A stretch of 64,000 nt of DNA from Desulfobacula sp. (GTDB taxonomy: Bacteria; Desulfobacterota; Desulfobacteria; Desulfobacterales; Desulfobacteraceae). Position numbers and translations under genes: made by a program. The DNA lies in assembly GCF_014237455.1 (NCBI RefSeq), contig NZ_JABZFL010000051.1:62001-126000 (forward strand), written 5' to 3'. This document shows, in pieces, positions 17,703-27,815 of this stretch. The notes under the pieces are model-generated. The model was given only the letters and a program-made list of their open reading frames with translations. It had not been told where the DNA came from and did not search any database. How positions within the stretch are numbered: the first letter of the stretch is position 1; every line of letters starts with the position of its first letter.

Positions 17703-18800
17703 ATGAATGAAAAACGAGCTGAAAATGATTTAAGTGGGTTAAGGGAGCAAATAGACAGCATTGATGCTGATCTTTTGAGTTTGATTAATCAACGGCTTGA
17801 AATTGGTCAAAAGGTTGGGAAAATTAAAAAGAAAAAAGGCGGGCAGATACTTGATCGATCCCGGGAACGAAAAGTAATTGAAAAACTGTCCAAAATAAAT
17901 CAAGGTCCTGCTGATAAAGAATTATTAAAATATATTTTCAATGTCATCATTACAGCTACCAGGGAAATCCAAAAACCGAAAACCATATCTTTTCTGGGTC
18001 CTGAAGCAAGCTATACGCATATCGCGGCACTGGCTCATTTTAAGCATTCAGGGAAATTTGTCGAACAGCCGAATCTATATGAAATTTTCAGGGAAGTAGA
18101 GAAAAAAGGGAGTCATTTCGGGGTAGTTCCTGTTGAAAATTCAATCGAAGGTGCCGTAAACCACACACTTGATTTGTTTGCTGATTTTGATTTGCATATT
18201 TGTGCTGAGCACTATGAACCTGTTTCCCATGATTTGTTGTCCATAACAGGTGAACCAGAACAGGTTGGAAAAATTTACTCCCACCCCCAGGCGCTGGCTC
18301 AATGCAAAACCTGGATGAATAAAAAGTTTGCCCATGCTGAGATATTTGAAACCAGCAGTACATCCAAAGCTGCGCTCCTGGCCGCTGGAGACAAAAGAAT
18401 AGCCGCCATTGCAAGCAGACAGGCCGCTCATATTTATGGATTGCAGACTGTGGAATCAAAAATAGAAGATTATTCAGGAAATATCACAAGATTTCTTATC
18501 ATTGGTAAAGATATGCCGGAACAGACGGGAAATGATAAAACATCTATCATGTTTGCGACTTCCCATGTGCCGGGCGCCTTGTTTAAAACGCTTGAACCTG
18601 TTAACAAGGCGGGACTGAATATGTTGAAGCTTGAATCCAGACCCACACGGCATCACGACTGGAGTTATTATTTTTTTCTTGATATTGAAGGGCACAAGCT
18701 GGACAAGCTTGTTTCTCACACCATTAAAGAAATCAAAAAATATTCCCTGTTGCTGAAAGTGCTTGGATCTTATCCGGTTTATGTTAAAGAGGAAGTATGA
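17703..18800 (+). CDS. pheA: Bifunctional chorismate mutase / prephenate dehydratase (P-protein)
   Basis: Chorismate mutase domain ('LREQIDSIDADLLSLINQRLEIGQKVGKIK'), PDT domain ('FLGPEASYTHIAA', 'GVVPVENSIEGAVNHTLDLF'), ACT domain ('LESRPTRHHDWSYYFFLDIEG'). Confidence 0.95.
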   Translation: MNEKRAENDLSGLREQIDSIDADLLSLINQRLEIGQKVGKIKKKKGGQILDRSRERKVIEKLSKINQGPADKELLKYIFNVIITATREIQKPKTISFLGPEASYTHIAALAHFKHSGKFVEQPNLYEIFREVEKKGSHFGVVPVENSIEGAVNHTLDLFADFDLHICAEHYEPVSHDLLSITGEPEQVGKIYSHPQALAQCKTWMNKKFAHAEIFETSSTSKAALLAAGDKRIAAIASRQAAHIYGLQTVESKIEDYSGNITRFLIIGKDMPEQTGNDKTSIMFATSHVPGALFKTLEPVNKAGLNMLKLESRPTRHHDWSYYFFLDIEGHKLDKLVSHTIKEIKKYSLLLKVLGSYPVYVKEEV

Positions 18801-19612
18801 TTGATTCTAATACACAACTTTACTGCATTTTTGGAAACCCTGTCAGGCATTCCAAAAGCCCTGCAATTCACAACGCCTGTTTTCGACAGCATCGAATTAA
18901 TGCAGTTTACCTTGCCTTTGAAATTGATAAAATTTCAAAAGGCATCACAGCAATGAAAACACTAAACATTAAGGGTGCATCTGTTACAATCCCATTTAAA
19001 GAATCTATAATGAATCACCTTGACTGGATTGATGAAGACGCGTTGAACATTGGCGCAGTAAACACTGTTGTGAACAAGGATGGAAAACTACTTGGGTATA
19101 ACACTGATTATAAGGCTGCCATTTCTCCCTTAAAACCAATTGGTATCAAAGATAAAAGGGTCTGCATCATAGGCGCTGGCGGGGCAGCCCGGGCAGTTGC
19201 CTATGGGTTACACAAAAGAAAGGGGAATCTTGTCATTATCAACCGGAATAAAGAAAGAGGGGAAAGCCTGGCTCTAAAGTATAAGGCTGATTTTATTCCA
19301 ATGAGTGAAACCGATAAAATGGATGATATAACCGCAGATATTATTATCAACACGACACCCCTTGGCATGAGCCCTGATGTTGAAAAGTCGGCTTTTCCTT
19401 CCAACCAGATGAATTCGCAGATGGTCGTTATGGATATTGTTTATAATCCGTTGAGAACAAAACTGCTGTCTGAGGCACAAAAAAAAGGGTGTACAACCAT
19501 TGACGGACTATCCATGTTCCTTTATCAGGGTGCGGCTCAATTTAAATTATGGACCGGTATATCGCCTGATATAGAACTGATGCGACAAACAATGATAAAT
19601 GGAGATAATTAG
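18797..19612 (+). CDS. aroE: Shikimate dehydrogenase
   Basis: 'FGNPVRHSKSPAIHNACF', 'GASVTIPFKE', 'GAGGAARAVAYGL', 'NTTPLGM'. Confidence 0.95.
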   Translation: MIDSNTQLYCIFGNPVRHSKSPAIHNACFRQHRINAVYLAFEIDKISKGITAMKTLNIKGASVTIPFKESIMNHLDWIDEDALNIGAVNTVVNKDGKLLGYNTDYKAAISPLKPIGIKDKRVCIIGAGGAARAVAYGLHKRKGNLVIINRNKERGESLALKYKADFIPMSETDKMDDITADIIINTTPLGMSPDVEKSAFPSNQMNSQMVVMDIVYNPLRTKLLSEAQKKGCTTIDGLSMFLYQGAAQFKLWTGISPDIELMRQTMINGDN

Positions 19613-20869
19613 TTGAGACAAATCATTCCAAAAAAAATTGAAGCTCAATCGGTTGTGATTCCAGGGTCAAAAAGTATTTCCCACCGCATGATGATTTGTG
19701 CATCCCTTTCCAATGGAACCTCAAGCATTGAAAATCTTCTTCAAAGTGATGATATTCTACTGACCATTGATGCCCTTAAACATATGGGAGCAAAAATTGA
19801 CAAAATAAAAGACCATCATTTCAGGGTGTCCGGCTTTGGTACAAAGCCTCAATCCTGTGATAAAGATATTTATCTCGGCAATTCAGGCACCTCCATGCGG
19901 CTTCTGGCCGGAATCGCAGCTCTTGGAAACACCCGCTACACTCTTACAGGGGACAAGCGAATGCGCGAACGCCCGATGAAAGAGTTACTTGACGCACTAA
20001 CCATGTTGGGGATTCATGCAAAATCAGAAAGCAATACAGGTACACCGCCTGTTCATATCAAGGGAAACAGCAGGGAAGGGGGGGCAGTTAAAATTGACTG
20101 CTCCAAAAGCAGTCAGTATTTATCTTCCCTTTTAATGATGGGGGCATTGATGAAAGACGGCCTTGATATCAGCCTTAAAGGGCCACCTGTATCATCTCCC
20201 TATATTGACTTGACTATTGATATTATGAAAAAATTTAACGTTAAAGCCCATCAAATTGATACCACCCATTACAGAGTCACAGGAAAGCAATCCTATATCC
20301 CGGGAGAGTTTTATGTTGAACCCGATCTTTCCAATGCCGGCTATTTCTGGGCTATCGGTGCGGTTACAGGAAAAATGATATCAGTTAAAAATATCAGCAA
20401 AAACTCTTTACAGGGGGATCTAAAACAGGTTAAAATTTTGGAACAGATGGGTTGCACTCTTAAAGTTGAAGACAGCCAAATCGGTGTTTGCGGGTCCTGT
20501 CTTAATGGAGTGGATGTGGATATGTCTGATACCCCTGATGCCGTTCCTGCCATTGCTGTTGTAGCAAGTTTTGCTAAAGGAAAAACCAGAATAACCAATA
20601 TTAAGCATTTACGTGAAAAAGAGTGCGACCGGATTGATGCTGTCTCTTCACAACTGATGAAAATGGGTATAGAGGTAAAGCAAGGGGAGGATTATCTGGA
20701 AATTACAGGTGGTGAACCAAAGGGAGCAAGAATAGAAACGTTTAATGATCATAGAATTGCCATGGCATTTTCCATTCCCGGTCTTATGGCCCGAGGTATG
20801 GAAATTGAAAATGAAACATGTGTTGAAAAATCTTTCCCAAATTTTTGGCAGATTTTTAATGCTTTGTAG
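19613..20869 (+). CDS. aroA: 3-phosphoshikimate 1-carboxyvinyltransferase (EPSP synthase)
   Basis: 'PGSKSISHRMMICASLSNG', 'LGNSGTSMRLLAGIAA', 'LREKECDRIDA'; TTG start. Confidence 0.95.
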   Translation: MRQIIPKKIEAQSVVIPGSKSISHRMMICASLSNGTSSIENLLQSDDILLTIDALKHMGAKIDKIKDHHFRVSGFGTKPQSCDKDIYLGNSGTSMRLLAGIAALGNTRYTLTGDKRMRERPMKELLDALTMLGIHAKSESNTGTPPVHIKGNSREGGAVKIDCSKSSQYLSSLLMMGALMKDGLDISLKGPPVSSPYIDLTIDIMKKFNVKAHQIDTTHYRVTGKQSYIPGEFYVEPDLSNAGYFWAIGAVTGKMISVKNISKNSLQGDLKQVKILEQMGCTLKVEDSQIGVCGSCLNGVDVDMSDTPDAVPAIAVVASFAKGKTRITNIKHLREKECDRIDAVSSQLMKMGIEVKQGEDYLEITGGEPKGARIETFNDHRIAMAFSIPGLMARGMEIENETCVEKSFPNFWQIFNAL

Positions 20870-20949
20870 TGAGAATTTTATGAAAATATTTCTCTTTCTG
20901 AATCAATTATTCTAGAAATCGTTAACAGTATTGACAGGAGGTTATCTTA

Positions 20950-22005
20950 ATGTCAGGCAGCAGCTTTGGAAAAGCATTTAATATCACTACCTTTGGAGAA
21001 TCACACGGTAAAGGAACAGGTGTTGTGATTCAAGGGTGTCCTCCGGGTCTTACAATTAACGAAAATATCATACAAACTGCTCTTGATAAAAGAAAGCCGG
21101 GCCAAGGGGTATCCAGTACAAAAAGAAAAGAACCAGACCATCCTGTTATTTTATCGGGTATATTTAATGGACAGACCACAGGGACTCCCATTATGATCAT
21201 GATAGAAAATCAGGATGCAAAATCAGACTCTTATAAACAGATAGCCTCCCTTTTCAGACCGGGTCATGGTGATTACACCTATCAGGCCAAATACGGCATC
21301 CGGGATTACAGGGGCGGAGGAAGGGCCTCTGCAAGGGAGACTGCCGCAAGGGTTGCAGCAGGTGCAGTTGCGCAACTGGTACTTGATCAATACAATATCA
21401 CAATAAAAAGTTATACACTGGAGCTTGGTAGTATCAGAGCAATTCATATTGATAATTTATCTGAAAAAAATAAAAATGTTTTACAATGCCCTGATCTGGA
21501 AGCTGCACAAAAGATGGAAAAAAGAATCAAAGCTGTTAAAAAAGAAGGGGACTCTTTGGGGGGTATCGTTGAAATTATGGCATCCAATGTACCTGCGGGT
21601 TTAGGAGAGCCTGTTTTTGATAAACTTGATGCTGATATTGCCAAGGCTTTAATGAGTATTGGGGCTGTCAAAGCCGTTGAAATCGGTGCAGGAACAGGTG
21701 CCTCGCAAATGACAGGCTTTGAGAACAATGATCAGATTTTACCGGATGGCTTTCAAACCAACCATTCTGGGGGCATTCTGGCAGGGATTTCAAATGGGGA
21801 TGACATCATCGCAAGGACTCATGTCAAGCCCATCCCATCTATTCTAAAACCACAGCAGACCATTGATGAAAATGGTAATGCAGCCCAGATTTCTACTGAA
21901 GGGCGTCATGATATCTGTGCCATCCCAAGGATTAACAAGGTCTGCGAGGCCATGATGGCAATTGTACTCACAGATCATTTATTACGTCAAAAATCCTTAG
22001 CCTGA
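20950..22005 (+). CDS. aroC: Chorismate synthase
   Basis: 'FNITTFGESHGKGTGVVIQGCPPG', 'RPGHGDYTYQAKYGIRDYRGGGRASARETAARVAAGAVA'; SD AGGAGG. Confidence 0.97.
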   Translation: MSGSSFGKAFNITTFGESHGKGTGVVIQGCPPGLTINENIIQTALDKRKPGQGVSSTKRKEPDHPVILSGIFNGQTTGTPIMIMIENQDAKSDSYKQIASLFRPGHGDYTYQAKYGIRDYRGGGRASARETAARVAAGAVAQLVLDQYNITIKSYTLELGSIRAIHIDNLSEKNKNVLQCPDLEAAQKMEKRIKAVKKEGDSLGGIVEIMASNVPAGLGEPVFDKLDADIAKALMSIGAVKAVEIGAGTGASQMTGFENNDQILPDGFQTNHSGGILAGISNGDDIIARTHVKPIPSILKPQQTIDENGNAAQISTEGRHDICAIPRINKVCEAMMAIVLTDHLLRQKSLA

Positions 22006-22011
22006 CAGGGT

Positions 22012-22326
22012 TTATTTTTTTATAATATCAGATTCAAGTCGATCAGCAATTTCAATTGCCGTGGTTAAGGCATCATTAATCATAAATAATTGAATTTTTA
22101 AAGTTTTTAATGAAGCAGGGGTTGCGGAAATTTTTTCCGGACCGGAAAAAAGTTTTGCAAGTTCCTTGGATTTTTTTGCAAACTCGAACAGTTTTTCGCT
22201 GAAATTTACAATTTCACCCGTCCATTTATCTCTTTCTTCCTTGGAAATATCAATATTTGCATTACCAGTTCCGTTGATGAGATGATCAATCTGATAGTCT
22301 TCCGGGTTTGCAATTATTTCATACAT
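22012..22326 (-). CDS. Conserved hypothetical protein (104 aa)
   Basis: Non-overlapped ORF with an upstream SD-like AGGAG on the minus strand; no family recognised. Confidence 0.6.
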   Translation of the reverse strand: MYEIIANPEDYQIDHLINGTGNANIDISKEERDKWTGEIVNFSEKLFEFAKKSKELAKLFSGPEKISATPASLKTLKIQLFMINDALTTAIEIADRLESDIIKK

Positions 22327-22436
22327 GTGATTCTCCTTTCAAAACGCATTCATATCAACATTAAATGTCACAGTCTAAGAATATTTTATCAATGTGTTTA
22401 AGTCAAGCCTTGGGTACCCGAAACATTACAGATTCA

Positions 22437-23726
22437 CTATGCTTGATTAAAAAGAAATGAAATTAAATCACCCTTGGTGTACAGAATCTTAAGTACAGAA
22501 AGGTAGTAGATGTATTTAGCATCTAAAATTCTTCTCTGAGCAGTAACCAGTAAAGTGTTTGCATCCATCATATCAATACTGTCCGCCATACCGTATTTGA
22601 ACTGCATTTGAACCGCATTGTAGTTCTCCTGTGCAAATTTCAATTCGTCCTGTAAATTCAATAATGCACTTTGTGCAGTTTTATAATCCAGAAAAGAAAT
22701 TTTTGAATCCAGAATGATCGTTTTTTCTTGCAGAGTTAAAGCATTTTTTGCCTTTCTCTGGCCCGCAAGAGCCTGCCTGATCTCGGCTCGTCGCAACCCC
22801 CCATCATAGAAGGCAAAGACAAGTTCTCCTGTGAAATAAACGTCTTCCGTGTCCATTGAACTGGAATTATACTTAATATCAACCTCTTTGTATCCCGCTT
22901 CAAGGGAAAGTGTGGGCCAATAATCGCTTTTTTCAAATTTAATGGTTTTTTCGGCGATTTCAAGATTCTTTTTTGCTTCTTTTATTTCTGTCCTGTTTTT
23001 CAACGCATACGTCTGAATATCTTCCAGACTAGACTGATAATTTTCAATACCTGAAATATCTTCTTTCTGGATATTAAAATCATCCTCAATCTCGACAAGA
23101 TTATGCAATCCCGCCTTGCTTTTCAATACCCTGTTTTCCGCCCTTACCAGATCTGTCAAAGATTTAGACAGCTCTGCTTCAGCTCTGTATAAATCAGTTT
23201 TGGTTACATTTCCAACACTTAGTTTTTCCTTTACGGCATCTCTGTGAGTGGTAAGACGGTTTACATCTGATTGGGAAATTTCAAGATATCTTTGAGCACT
23301 TAATATGTTGTAATAGGCCTGGGCCACCTGCAATAGGTACTGGGAACGGATGGTTTCAAGGGAAAATTCTTTGCCTTCAATGGTTCTTGTTGTAACATCC
23401 AGAGCAATCAACTCTTTTCCATTAAGCGTAAATGACTGTGTTAATTTAATCCCCAGTGTCAGGGTATCGGGAGCAGCGATATCAGCATCTTTATATTCCT
23501 TCATGGTACCATAGGCTGTGCCTCTTGGTATTAAGACAGATAATGCTCTGGCCTTGTCCTGTTGAGCGATATATACATCGTCTTGGGCAATCTTAATGGT
23601 CTCACTATGCTTATAGGCAAGTTGTGTTAAATCATAGAGAGAATACGTTGTTTGACAAACTGCAGGAATCTGGCTGAAAAAAATAATAAAGGGGATGAAA
23701 AACAATTGAATCGGTGTTTTTTTCAT
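22437..23726 (-). CDS. TolC-family outer membrane efflux protein
   Basis: Signal peptide; two OEP repeats ('YSLYDLTQLAYKHSETIKIAQDDV', 'LEAGYKEVDIKY'). Confidence 0.88.
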   Translation of the reverse strand: MKKTPIQLFFIPFIIFFSQIPAVCQTTYSLYDLTQLAYKHSETIKIAQDDVYIAQQDKARALSVLIPRGTAYGTMKEYKDADIAAPDTLTLGIKLTQSFTLNGKELIALDVTTRTIEGKEFSLETIRSQYLLQVAQAYYNILSAQRYLEISQSDVNRLTTHRDAVKEKLSVGNVTKTDLYRAEAELSKSLTDLVRAENRVLKSKAGLHNLVEIEDDFNIQKEDISGIENYQSSLEDIQTYALKNRTEIKEAKKNLEIAEKTIKFEKSDYWPTLSLEAGYKEVDIKYNSSSMDTEDVYFTGELVFAFYDGGLRRAEIRQALAGQRKAKNALTLQEKTIILDSKISFLDYKTAQSALLNLQDELKFAQENYNAVQMQFKYGMADSIDMMDANTLLVTAQRRILDAKYIYYLSVLKILYTKGDLISFLFNQA

Positions 23727-23959
23727 TTTGGAACCTCGTTTATTGAAAATCAAAATTTAATCCACAATATTATCATTTTACGATCGCCGTCAAGTTTACA
23801 AAATATTAAAATTTAAATTATTGTAAAACAGTGTTCATCATTGACGCTGTTATTCCTTTAAATTCAGTCTTTTTATTGCAACAATGGATAAATATTCTAT
23901 TTTGTGATATTAAACACCAAAAATTGTATAACTAATTATTATAAAATAAGGAGATTGAG

Positions 23960-24847
23960 ATGGTATCCATTCCAAAGACTCAATTTGATGATCTGTCCCT
24001 GGTCAGACAGGGTAAAGTCAGGGATATTTTTGACACGGGAGACGCCCTGTTGATGGTTACCACTGACAGGCTTTCCGCCTTTGATGTTGTCCTGCCGGAT
24101 ATTATTCCTGACAAGGGAAAAGTTTTAAACCAGATTTCCGTATTCTGGTTCAAACAAATGGAAACCATTGTAAAAAATCATATTATTACGACCAATGTAA
24201 ATGAGTACCCAAAAGATTTCAAACCGCATTCAGCTGCTTTGGATAAACGTAGCATGCTGGTAAAAAAAGCCGAACCGCTTCCGGTTGAATGCATTGTAAG
24301 GGGGTATATAACCGGTTCTGGCTGGAGCTCCTATCAAAAAGAAGGTCATGTCTGCGGGATCAAATTACCGGAAGGTTTAAAAGAATCTGACAAACTTGCA
24401 CAACCGCTTTTTACACCGTCTACCAAAGCCGAAATTGGCGATCATGATATTAATATCAGTTTTGATGAAGCCGTTAAGTTGGTTGGCAGTGAAAAAGCGG
24501 AAAAACTTAAAAACTTAAGCCTTGAAATATACAAAAAAGGGGCTGAATATGCCCTGTCCAAAGGAATTATTATTGCCGATACCAAATTTGAATTTGGGAT
24601 TTTAGACGGGGAGATTATCCTTATTGATGAAATTCTTACCCCGGACTCCTCCAGGTTCTGGCCTTTGAACGACTATGAGCCCGGAAGAGGGCAAAACAGC
24701 TTTGATAAGCAATATGTCAGGGACTGGCTCATTGATTCCGGATGGGATAAAAAACATCCGGGCCCCAAATTGCCCCAGGAAGTGATTGATACGACGTCAA
24801 AAACATATAAAGATATTTTCACACGTTTGACTGGTGAAAATGTCTGA
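23960..24847 (+). CDS. purC: Phosphoribosylaminoimidazole-succinocarboxamide synthase
   Basis: 'RQGKVRDIFDTGDALLMVTTDRLSAFDVVLPDIIPDKGKVLNQIS', 'RGYITGSGWSSYQ'. Confidence 0.95.
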   Translation: MVSIPKTQFDDLSLVRQGKVRDIFDTGDALLMVTTDRLSAFDVVLPDIIPDKGKVLNQISVFWFKQMETIVKNHIITTNVNEYPKDFKPHSAALDKRSMLVKKAEPLPVECIVRGYITGSGWSSYQKEGHVCGIKLPEGLKESDKLAQPLFTPSTKAEIGDHDINISFDEAVKLVGSEKAEKLKNLSLEIYKKGAEYALSKGIIIADTKFEFGILDGEIILIDEILTPDSSRFWPLNDYEPGRGQNSFDKQYVRDWLIDSGWDKKHPGPKLPQEVIDTTSKTYKDIFTRLTGENV

Positions 24848-25814
24848 TTTTTTGTGCAAAATAAATATGTTGGATATTGATCTGACAGACCAGCGATATA
24901 AAATTTCATTTTTAGAAGAGGATATAACCTTTCTTGCACACTCAATTAAGGAAACAGGCCTGGTTATCCCTCCGATTGTCAGGCCTTTAGCCAATAAGTT
25001 TATTATTGTTTCAGGGTTCAACAGGGTCAGGGCTCTAATCTATAATAATCGGGCCCACAATAACGAAACAAAGATACTTGTATATGAAACAAAACCGGAT
25101 GCAACAGACTGTTCTTGTCTTATAATGTCCATAACTGCTCTTGCTTTTAAAAGACCGTTAACTCATTCTGAACTTATCATAAGTACCAGACGTCTTTCTC
25201 AATTTTTGGATAAAAAACAGATCGCAAAAAAATCTTCTGCCATCTTTAACATAGAGCTTAATGTTCGATTTGTAGAGGATTTATTGGCTATTGGTGCGCT
25301 GCCGGATCCAGCTTTGGAATTAATCCATCACGGCAATCTATCTTTCAAGTCTGCTAAAAGAATAGCATCTTACGAAAAAGAGATCATAAAGGTCTTTTTA
25401 AATATTTTTTCAAAAATTAAAGCATCCAATAACAAACAGCTTGAAATCATACTGCATATAATGGAAATTACAGCCAGAGATGCCATTAAACCGGAACGTT
25501 TTTTTAAGAATCAAAATATTCAAGATATTCTCTTTGATGAAAACAAGGAGCCGGGATTAAAAACCAAAGAGTTACGAGCCTGGCTCTTTGAACAGCGGTT
25601 TCCAACCATTTTCAAGACGCGTCAAATGACCCGGGAAAAAATTACATCTATAAAGCTTGGAAACAACATCAAATTTTTACCACCACAAAACCTTGAGAGC
25701 CAAAACGTCTCCATCTCCTTTACCGCCAAAAATTACAGCGAGTTTGAGGCCAGTGTTCAGAACCTTCACGCTGTTATAGGGAACAAAGAACTAAAAGAAA
25801 TTTTCAACCCATGA
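24834..25814 (+). CDS. ParB/Srx-domain-like protein
   Basis: N-terminal ParB-like fold motif 'ISFLEEDITFLAHSIKETGLVIPPIVRPLANKFIIVSGFNRVRAL'; overlaps purC by 14 nt and the next gene by 4 nt (ATGA). Confidence 0.65.
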   Translation: MKMSDFLCKINMLDIDLTDQRYKISFLEEDITFLAHSIKETGLVIPPIVRPLANKFIIVSGFNRVRALIYNNRAHNNETKILVYETKPDATDCSCLIMSITALAFKRPLTHSELIISTRRLSQFLDKKQIAKKSSAIFNIELNVRFVEDLLAIGALPDPALELIHHGNLSFKSAKRIASYEKEIIKVFLNIFSKIKASNNKQLEIILHIMEITARDAIKPERFFKNQNIQDILFDENKEPGLKTKELRAWLFEQRFPTIFKTRQMTREKITSIKLGNNIKFLPPQNLESQNVSISFTAKNYSEFEASVQNLHAVIGNKELKEIFNP

Positions 25815-26917
25815 AAATCGATACTCTTTTTATTGATAAAGCAGTACCACGGGATTTTGAAACTGACTATTTGATTTCCAGGCTTAAAACAGATCCCCAA
25901 TGGGTAGAAGATTCAAAAACAGTCTATGATGTCATTAATACTGCTGATGATCCTGTCTCAAAAGCCAAAAAGACACTCTATATTACGCAGAACAAGGGAG
26001 CTGTCATCAAGGCATGCCCTGGAACCAGTTATTATACCTGTTGTGATTATACCATTCTTCATACCGGTACATTTTGTACTATGGATTGCTCGTATTGCAT
26101 TCTTCAGGCCTATTTTCACCCCCCTGTTCTGCAATATTTTGCAGGACTTGAAACGCTTGGTCACAATCTTGAAAAAATATTCACCCAAAATAAAATATTC
26201 AGAATCGGAACCGGAGAATACACAGACTCTCTTATCTGGGAAAAAATCAGTCTTCAGCCAAAATTTCTTGTTGAAACATTTGCAAGGCAGAATAATTGTC
26301 TTTTGGAACTCAAAACCAAAACCGTTAATATAGACTCCTTACTTCCCCTTGATCACAACGGCAAAACCGTTATTGCCTGGTCATTGAACACATTGGATAT
26401 TATCCGTTCCGAAGAAAAGGGCACAGCGTCGCTTAAAGCCCGTCTTGAAGCAGCCAGACGTGTCGAATCAAAGGGATATAAACTTGCGTTTCATTTTGAT
26501 CCCCTGGTGATTTATCCGGACTGCGAGAATCAATACAAGAAAGTGATAAAACAGATTTTCGAACATGTCCGGAGCGAAAGTATCGTATGGATCAGTATCG
26601 GTACGTTTCGGTTCATGCCAAAGTTAAAACAGATCATTGAAAAACGATTCAACGATTCAACCATCTGTTACGGAGAGTTTATCCTTGGACTTGATAATAA
26701 GATGAGATATTTCAAACCATTGAGAATAAAACTTTACAAACAAATTATTTCATGCATAAAAGAATATGCCCCGAATCTGCTGGTATATTTTTGCATGGAA
26801 GACGAAGAAGTCTGGGAAAAATGTATGGGGTTTTTCCCAAAAAAAGAAGGGGAGCTTGGACATTATTTAGATAAAAGTGCGGTAACACACTGCAGCTTAA
26901 ATCCTCATTTTTTGTAA
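25811..26917 (+). CDS. Spore-photoproduct-lyase-like radical SAM protein
   Basis: CX3CX2C cluster motif 'GTFCTMDCSYCILQAY'; SplB-like C-terminal 'YCFMEDEEVWEKCMGFFP'-type region (here VYFCMEDEEVWEKCMGFFPKKE). Confidence 0.8.
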   Translation: MKIDTLFIDKAVPRDFETDYLISRLKTDPQWVEDSKTVYDVINTADDPVSKAKKTLYITQNKGAVIKACPGTSYYTCCDYTILHTGTFCTMDCSYCILQAYFHPPVLQYFAGLETLGHNLEKIFTQNKIFRIGTGEYTDSLIWEKISLQPKFLVETFARQNNCLLELKTKTVNIDSLLPLDHNGKTVIAWSLNTLDIIRSEEKGTASLKARLEAARRVESKGYKLAFHFDPLVIYPDCENQYKKVIKQIFEHVRSESIVWISIGTFRFMPKLKQIIEKRFNDSTICYGEFILGLDNKMRYFKPLRIKLYKQIISCIKEYAPNLLVYFCMEDEEVWEKCMGFFPKKEGELGHYLDKSAVTHCSLNPHFL

Positions 26918-26930
26918 ACAAAAGGAGTTT

Positions 26931-27815
26931 ATGAAAGTTGCCTTAATCGTCAATCCTTACGCAGGTGGTAAAAAAAGCGGGAAACTGCTGCCTTTGATTG
27001 AAAAAAAACTTTCTTTAAACCGTATTGACTTTCATACCTATCTTTCTGTTTACCATGGACATATTCTCAAAATTACCTCCGAGCTTAAAACAAAAGACTA
27101 TGATGCCATCGTTTCCATTGGCGGCGATGGAACCAACTTTTCTGTCTTAAACGGTCTTTTAACTAATTTTAAATCCAAAAACCTTCCCCCCCTTGGTATC
27201 ATTCCTATTGGTTCAGGGAACTCCTTTGCCAAAGATTTAAATATTCATCATTATGAGGATGGCATCAGATCGATTGTTGAAAACAATCCAAGATGGATAG
27301 ATGTCTGCTCTTTTACACAGGCCCCAAAAAAGTTTTATTTTGTAAATCTGACCGGGTTGGGATTTGTCACGGATGTGGCAGAAACAGCTCAGAAATTTAA
27401 ATGCTTTGGGGATTTTTCTTACATTATCGGTGTTTTTTACAGGACTGTAAAACTTAATTTTCATTACATGGAGCTTGAAATTGACGGGAAAATGATATCT
27501 GGAGAAAACTGTTTTGTTGAGTTTTGTAATTCACGCTATACCGGCGGAAATATGATGATGGCGCCTGATGCCAAACTTGATGACGGTTACATGGATATTA
27601 TTATTGCAGGCAAATTGTCCAGGACAAGCCTTTTGGCAACCTTGCCAAAAATCTTTAAGGGAACTCATATCGAACATCCTTTGGTAAGCTCTTTCAAGGC
27701 TAGAAAAGCCACAATCAAAACATGGCCGGCTAAAACCTTGTTGCCGGATGGTGAATTATTCGGTATCACGCCAACAACTATAAATGTACACCATAAAATG
27801 ATACGGTATCTTTAG
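26931..27815 (+). CDS. Diacylglycerol/lipid kinase family protein (YegS/DgkB-like)
   Basis: 'VNPYAGGKKSGKLLPLIEKKL', 'SIGGDGTNFSVLNGL', 'PLGIIPIGSGNSFAKDL'. Confidence 0.92.
   Translation: MKVALIVNPYAGGKKSGKLLPLIEKKLSLNRIDFHTYLSVYHGHILKITSELKTKDYDAIVSIGGDGTNFSVLNGLLTNFKSKNLPPLGIIPIGSGNSFAKDLNIHHYEDGIRSIVENNPRWIDVCSFTQAPKKFYFVNLTGLGFVTDVAETAQKFKCFGDFSYIIGVFYRTVKLNFHYMELEIDGKMISGENCFVEFCNSRYTGGNMMMAPDAKLDDGYMDIIIAGKLSRTSLLATLPKIFKGTHIEHPLVSSFKARKATIKTWPAKTLLPDGELFGITPTTINVHHKMIRYL

Noticed and set aside
20870-20949. Short ORF MKIFLFLNQLF* upstream of aroC as a possible second leader peptide
   Set aside because: No run of aromatic codons comparable to the pheA leader, and no terminator hairpin between it and aroC.
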